A stretch of 64,000 nt of DNA from Eremophila alpestris peregrina. Taxonomy: Eukaryota; Chordata; Aves; Passeriformes; Alaudidae. The stretch is from assembly GCA_009792885.1 (NCBI GenBank), contig WMCF01000032.1, positions 6,428,589 to 6,492,588 of the forward strand, written 5' to 3'. The notes below the pieces were generated by a model. That model made no database searches and was not told the DNA's origin. It was given only the letters and a program-made list of their open reading frames with translations. Made by a program: the position numbers and the translations under genes. Positions 61,802 to 64,000 of the stretch are shown in pieces. The first letter of the stretch is position 1, and each line of letters opens with the position of its first letter.

Positions 61802-62110
61802 AAAAAAAAAAAAAAAAAAAATCATAGAATCATAAAATTACAGAAGAGTTTGGATTGGAAGGGACCTTAAAGGTCACCTAGTCCAAACTCCCTGTCATGG
61901 GCAGGGACACCTTCCACTATCCCAGGTTGCTCAATGCCCCATCCAACCTGGCTTTGAACACTTCCAACAACTGGACAGCCACAGCTTCTCTGTGCCAGTG
62001 CTTCACCACCCTCATTCTAAAAAGCATCCCTTTATCTAATCCAAATTGACCCTCTTTTAGTTTAAAACCATCACCCTTTGTCCTATCACTACTGACCCTG
62101 CTAAAACATT
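61802..62110 (-). repeat. CR1 LINE 3' end with terminal T(20), reverse orientation
   Basis: On the plus strand, A(20) at 61802-61821 is followed by TCATAGAATCATAAAATTAC, TTTGGATTGGAAGGGACCTT, AAAGGTCACCTAGTCCAAAC, CATGGGCAGGGACACCTTCC, CCAACCTGGCTTTGAACACT and CATCACCCTTTGTCCTATCA. This is the reverse complement of a CR1 3' UTR. The terminal octamer-type repeat (ATTCTATGAT on the element strand) is intact, and the element is 5' truncated near 62110. It is among the least diverged repeats in the window. Confidence 0.95.
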
Positions 62111-63395
62111 TGTTAGTTGTGCCACAGTGTGCAGCATGAGGGGCACGTGTCAGCCAGGGCAGAGCAGGGAGCCTTGGAGCATACTTGGTTTAGGACAAAA
62201 AGGCAAAAAATCAGAGAGAAAAGAAGTGTGATTCCTGCCTCCCTTTAAATAATAATTACAAATAAGAGCTCATGGAAACGGACACATTTCCCTTCAAAAG
62301 ATATTTAACACTTCATTTTGCTTAGTCCCTTCTTGAATACTTCTTACAAAACACAAAGGCTTTAAACAAAAGGTCATTAAAAGATAAAGAATTGAAGCTC
62401 TTCTCGCAAGAATGAAAGGAGAAGGCATCTTGACATTTTTAACGTGTTTTCCCCTCTCTTCTTTTCCAAACTGAAAATTAATCAACATTGATTTGATTTC
62501 ACACACATAAGCCTGTTTTGTGGAAGTGGCATTTGCTGACAGAGAGAGCTGTTTTGACAAGAAAATTCCAGCCAGAGGAGCACACAATATGCTGCACACC
62601 ATTAGGGCACACAAACTGCAAGGACACTGGTCTCCCAGGGTTCATAATAAATCCTATCCTTTTTCTGGGTCAAGAAACTCGTAGCTGTCTGGAGGTTATG
62701 CTAACACGCCGGGGTTTGGGGACTGATGTTGAGATCTGAGGAATTCCTGTAGCCTGGAATAGAAACAATGAAATTGTTCCAAGGCACCATTTATTCCCAG
62801 GTGCCTGCAAGCTGTCATTTCTGGGGAAGATGAACAGTTTGAGAAGATCTAATGTCTTCAGAAATAATTCAGGAAGACAGAATTCATTCAGGTCCCCAGG
62901 TCAGTAATGAATGGGACTCGTGTGAATCAGATGAGGACAGAGGCCAGCAGCTCTCCAAAACCAGGTGAGCTTGTGCAGCCATTCAAGAGGCTTTGGGCAG
63001 CTGGGACTGGAGGCCACACGTGCTCCAGAGGGGCTGGGTGGGAGCAGTGAGGACCAAGGGATGCAGCAGCCCTGGGGATGGCAGGGACAGGTCAACAAGG
63101 AGGCTGCTCTGTCAGCATATTAATGACCAACATAATCTTGAGCTTTGTGCTACTCCAGCCCCCCAGTTCCCCCCAGTAAATACCTGTTTTATCTTGCCTC
63201 CTTTCCTCTGTCAGTCAGTCCTAGGCTAAGGGCTAGACGGGAATTCTCTAACTGAGAACAAACAAGCAATGCTATGAACATGGGATATTGCCCCTCAGGT
63301 ATTTGACAAAGAGCTGTCACACAGCCTGAAGGTGCCACAGCCTCTACCTGCAACGAAGGGTCAGAGGTGGCATGAGGGAGGAACAACATGGAAAA
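62111..63395. other. Non-coding, no recognised element
   Basis: AT-rich at first, then mixed. Frames up to 106 codons, with no domain. Nothing recognised. Confidence 0.5.
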
Positions 63396-63399
63396 AAAC

Positions 63400-63455
63400 A
63401 CAGGATCATTAGGGTTGGAAAAGACCACCATGACAACTAGATCCTATCACAAAGA
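63400..63455 (-). repeat. Short CR1 3'-end fragment, reverse orientation
   Basis: CAGGATCATTAGGGTTGGAA followed by AAGACCACCATGACAACTAG and ATCCTATCAC resembles the reverse complement of the last 50-60 bases of CR1 (ATCATAGAATC..GGTTGGAAAAGACC). The match fades beyond that. Confidence 0.6.
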
Positions 63456-63689
63456 AGCCACCCCCTTCCCCACAGGACACATTAAGCCTGGGTACCAGAA
63501 CCAGTCCTGCTTCCCTGCAGCACTGCCCTGCATCCTTTCCTGGCTGGCACTCACTTTCCTGCTGGCATTCCACTACTTTGGAATGCTGTGGGTCCCTGTA
63601 TCTGTGTCAGGGAGCAGAGAAAATGGCAAGGGAAAAGCAAACAAAGTGAATGAGAAAAGCATAACAAACCCAGCAGAAAAATCTTCCCA

Positions 63690-63840
63690 CGCCACTCTGT
63701 GCTTTCAAGTAAATGAGGCTAATTAACTAATTGCCTAAATTATTAGGGCTATTTTTACCCTTGTATGAAGGCTTGGCTCTATTGCCAGTTTCTTAAGACT
63801 CAGCACTGAACTCTCAACTTATCAGGAAGTTAATGAAGCA
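63690..63840. promoter_or_regulatory. Candidate AT-rich homeodomain-site cluster
   Basis: ATGAGGCTAATTAACTAATT and GCCTAAATTATTAGGGC give several overlapping TAAT sites in a stretch with no recognised repeat. Motif density only. Confidence 0.22.
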
Positions 63841-64000
63841 AAGCCCCTGGAGAGGGGACCCTCAGGGCAGAGCAGCTGCCAGGCCAGGGCTGGGTTGGGG
63901 CTCAGGTGGGCACCTCTGCAGCAAAACCAGCCCTTTGGGTGATGCTGTTTAACACAGAAGTTCAGAGCTGTTTGCTGAAATCTCCCCTGCACCTGAATCT

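Noticed and set aside
1..64000. tRNA, rRNA, CRISPR arrays, prokaryotic operons or endogenous retrovirus
   Set aside because: Scanned for tRNA box motifs, spaced direct repeats, retroviral gene motifs and paired LTRs by eye; none found.

Overview
The window looks like a piece of a bird chromosome, probably a songbird-like (neoavian) genome. Three things point there: one vertebrate neuronal gene whose translated protein is very close to mammalian ELFN1, several CR1 LINE fragments (including the 3' tail ending in ATTCTATGAT-type repeats seen in avian CR1), and otherwise long single-copy non-coding DNA with short simple repeats. The order-level guess is inference only.

Layout. Positions 1-1737 (minus strand) hold the 5' part of the single coding exon of ELFN1: signal peptide, leucine-rich repeats, fibronectin III domain, transmembrane helix and the first part of the cytoplasmic tail. 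The frame stays open to base 1, so the last part of the tail and the stop codon lie outside the window. A strong 3' splice site sits just upstream of the start codon at about 1774, so everything to the right is intron and 5' non-coding territory of ELFN1, or intergenic DNA beyond its promoter. I could not place the remaining 5' exons or the promoter with confidence.

From 1774 to 64000 I find no second protein-coding gene, tRNA, rRNA, CRISPR array or intact transposon. The open reading frames there (longest 242 codons at 36847-37575) lack recognisable domains and look like chance. What is there: CR1 fragments near 18.6-19.2, 25.6-26.35, 47.2-47.45, 61.8-62.1 and 63.4 kb; three older amniote SINE/LINE remnants (4.1, 12.4 and 23.1 kb); a palindromic fold-back repeat at 56.2 kb; a 46-bp minisatellite at 16.4 kb; two short tandem duplications; several mono-, di- and tetranucleotide tracts, including a 48-bp A run; three small CpG-dense patches (21.9, 37.8, 48.3 kb); and several AT-rich, homeodomain/POU-motif-rich stretches that look like candidate conserved non-coding elements, best at 14.4-14.8 and 15.8-16.1 kb.

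How it fits together. The simplest reading is a long regulatory and intronic flank of a synaptic adhesion gene. ELFN1 is cell-type restricted in the vertebrate brain and retina, and genes of this type often have extended non-coding flanks. I found no convincing new biological system. The most useful follow-ups are the splice structure at the ELFN1 start codon, the candidate enhancers, and the minisatellite.
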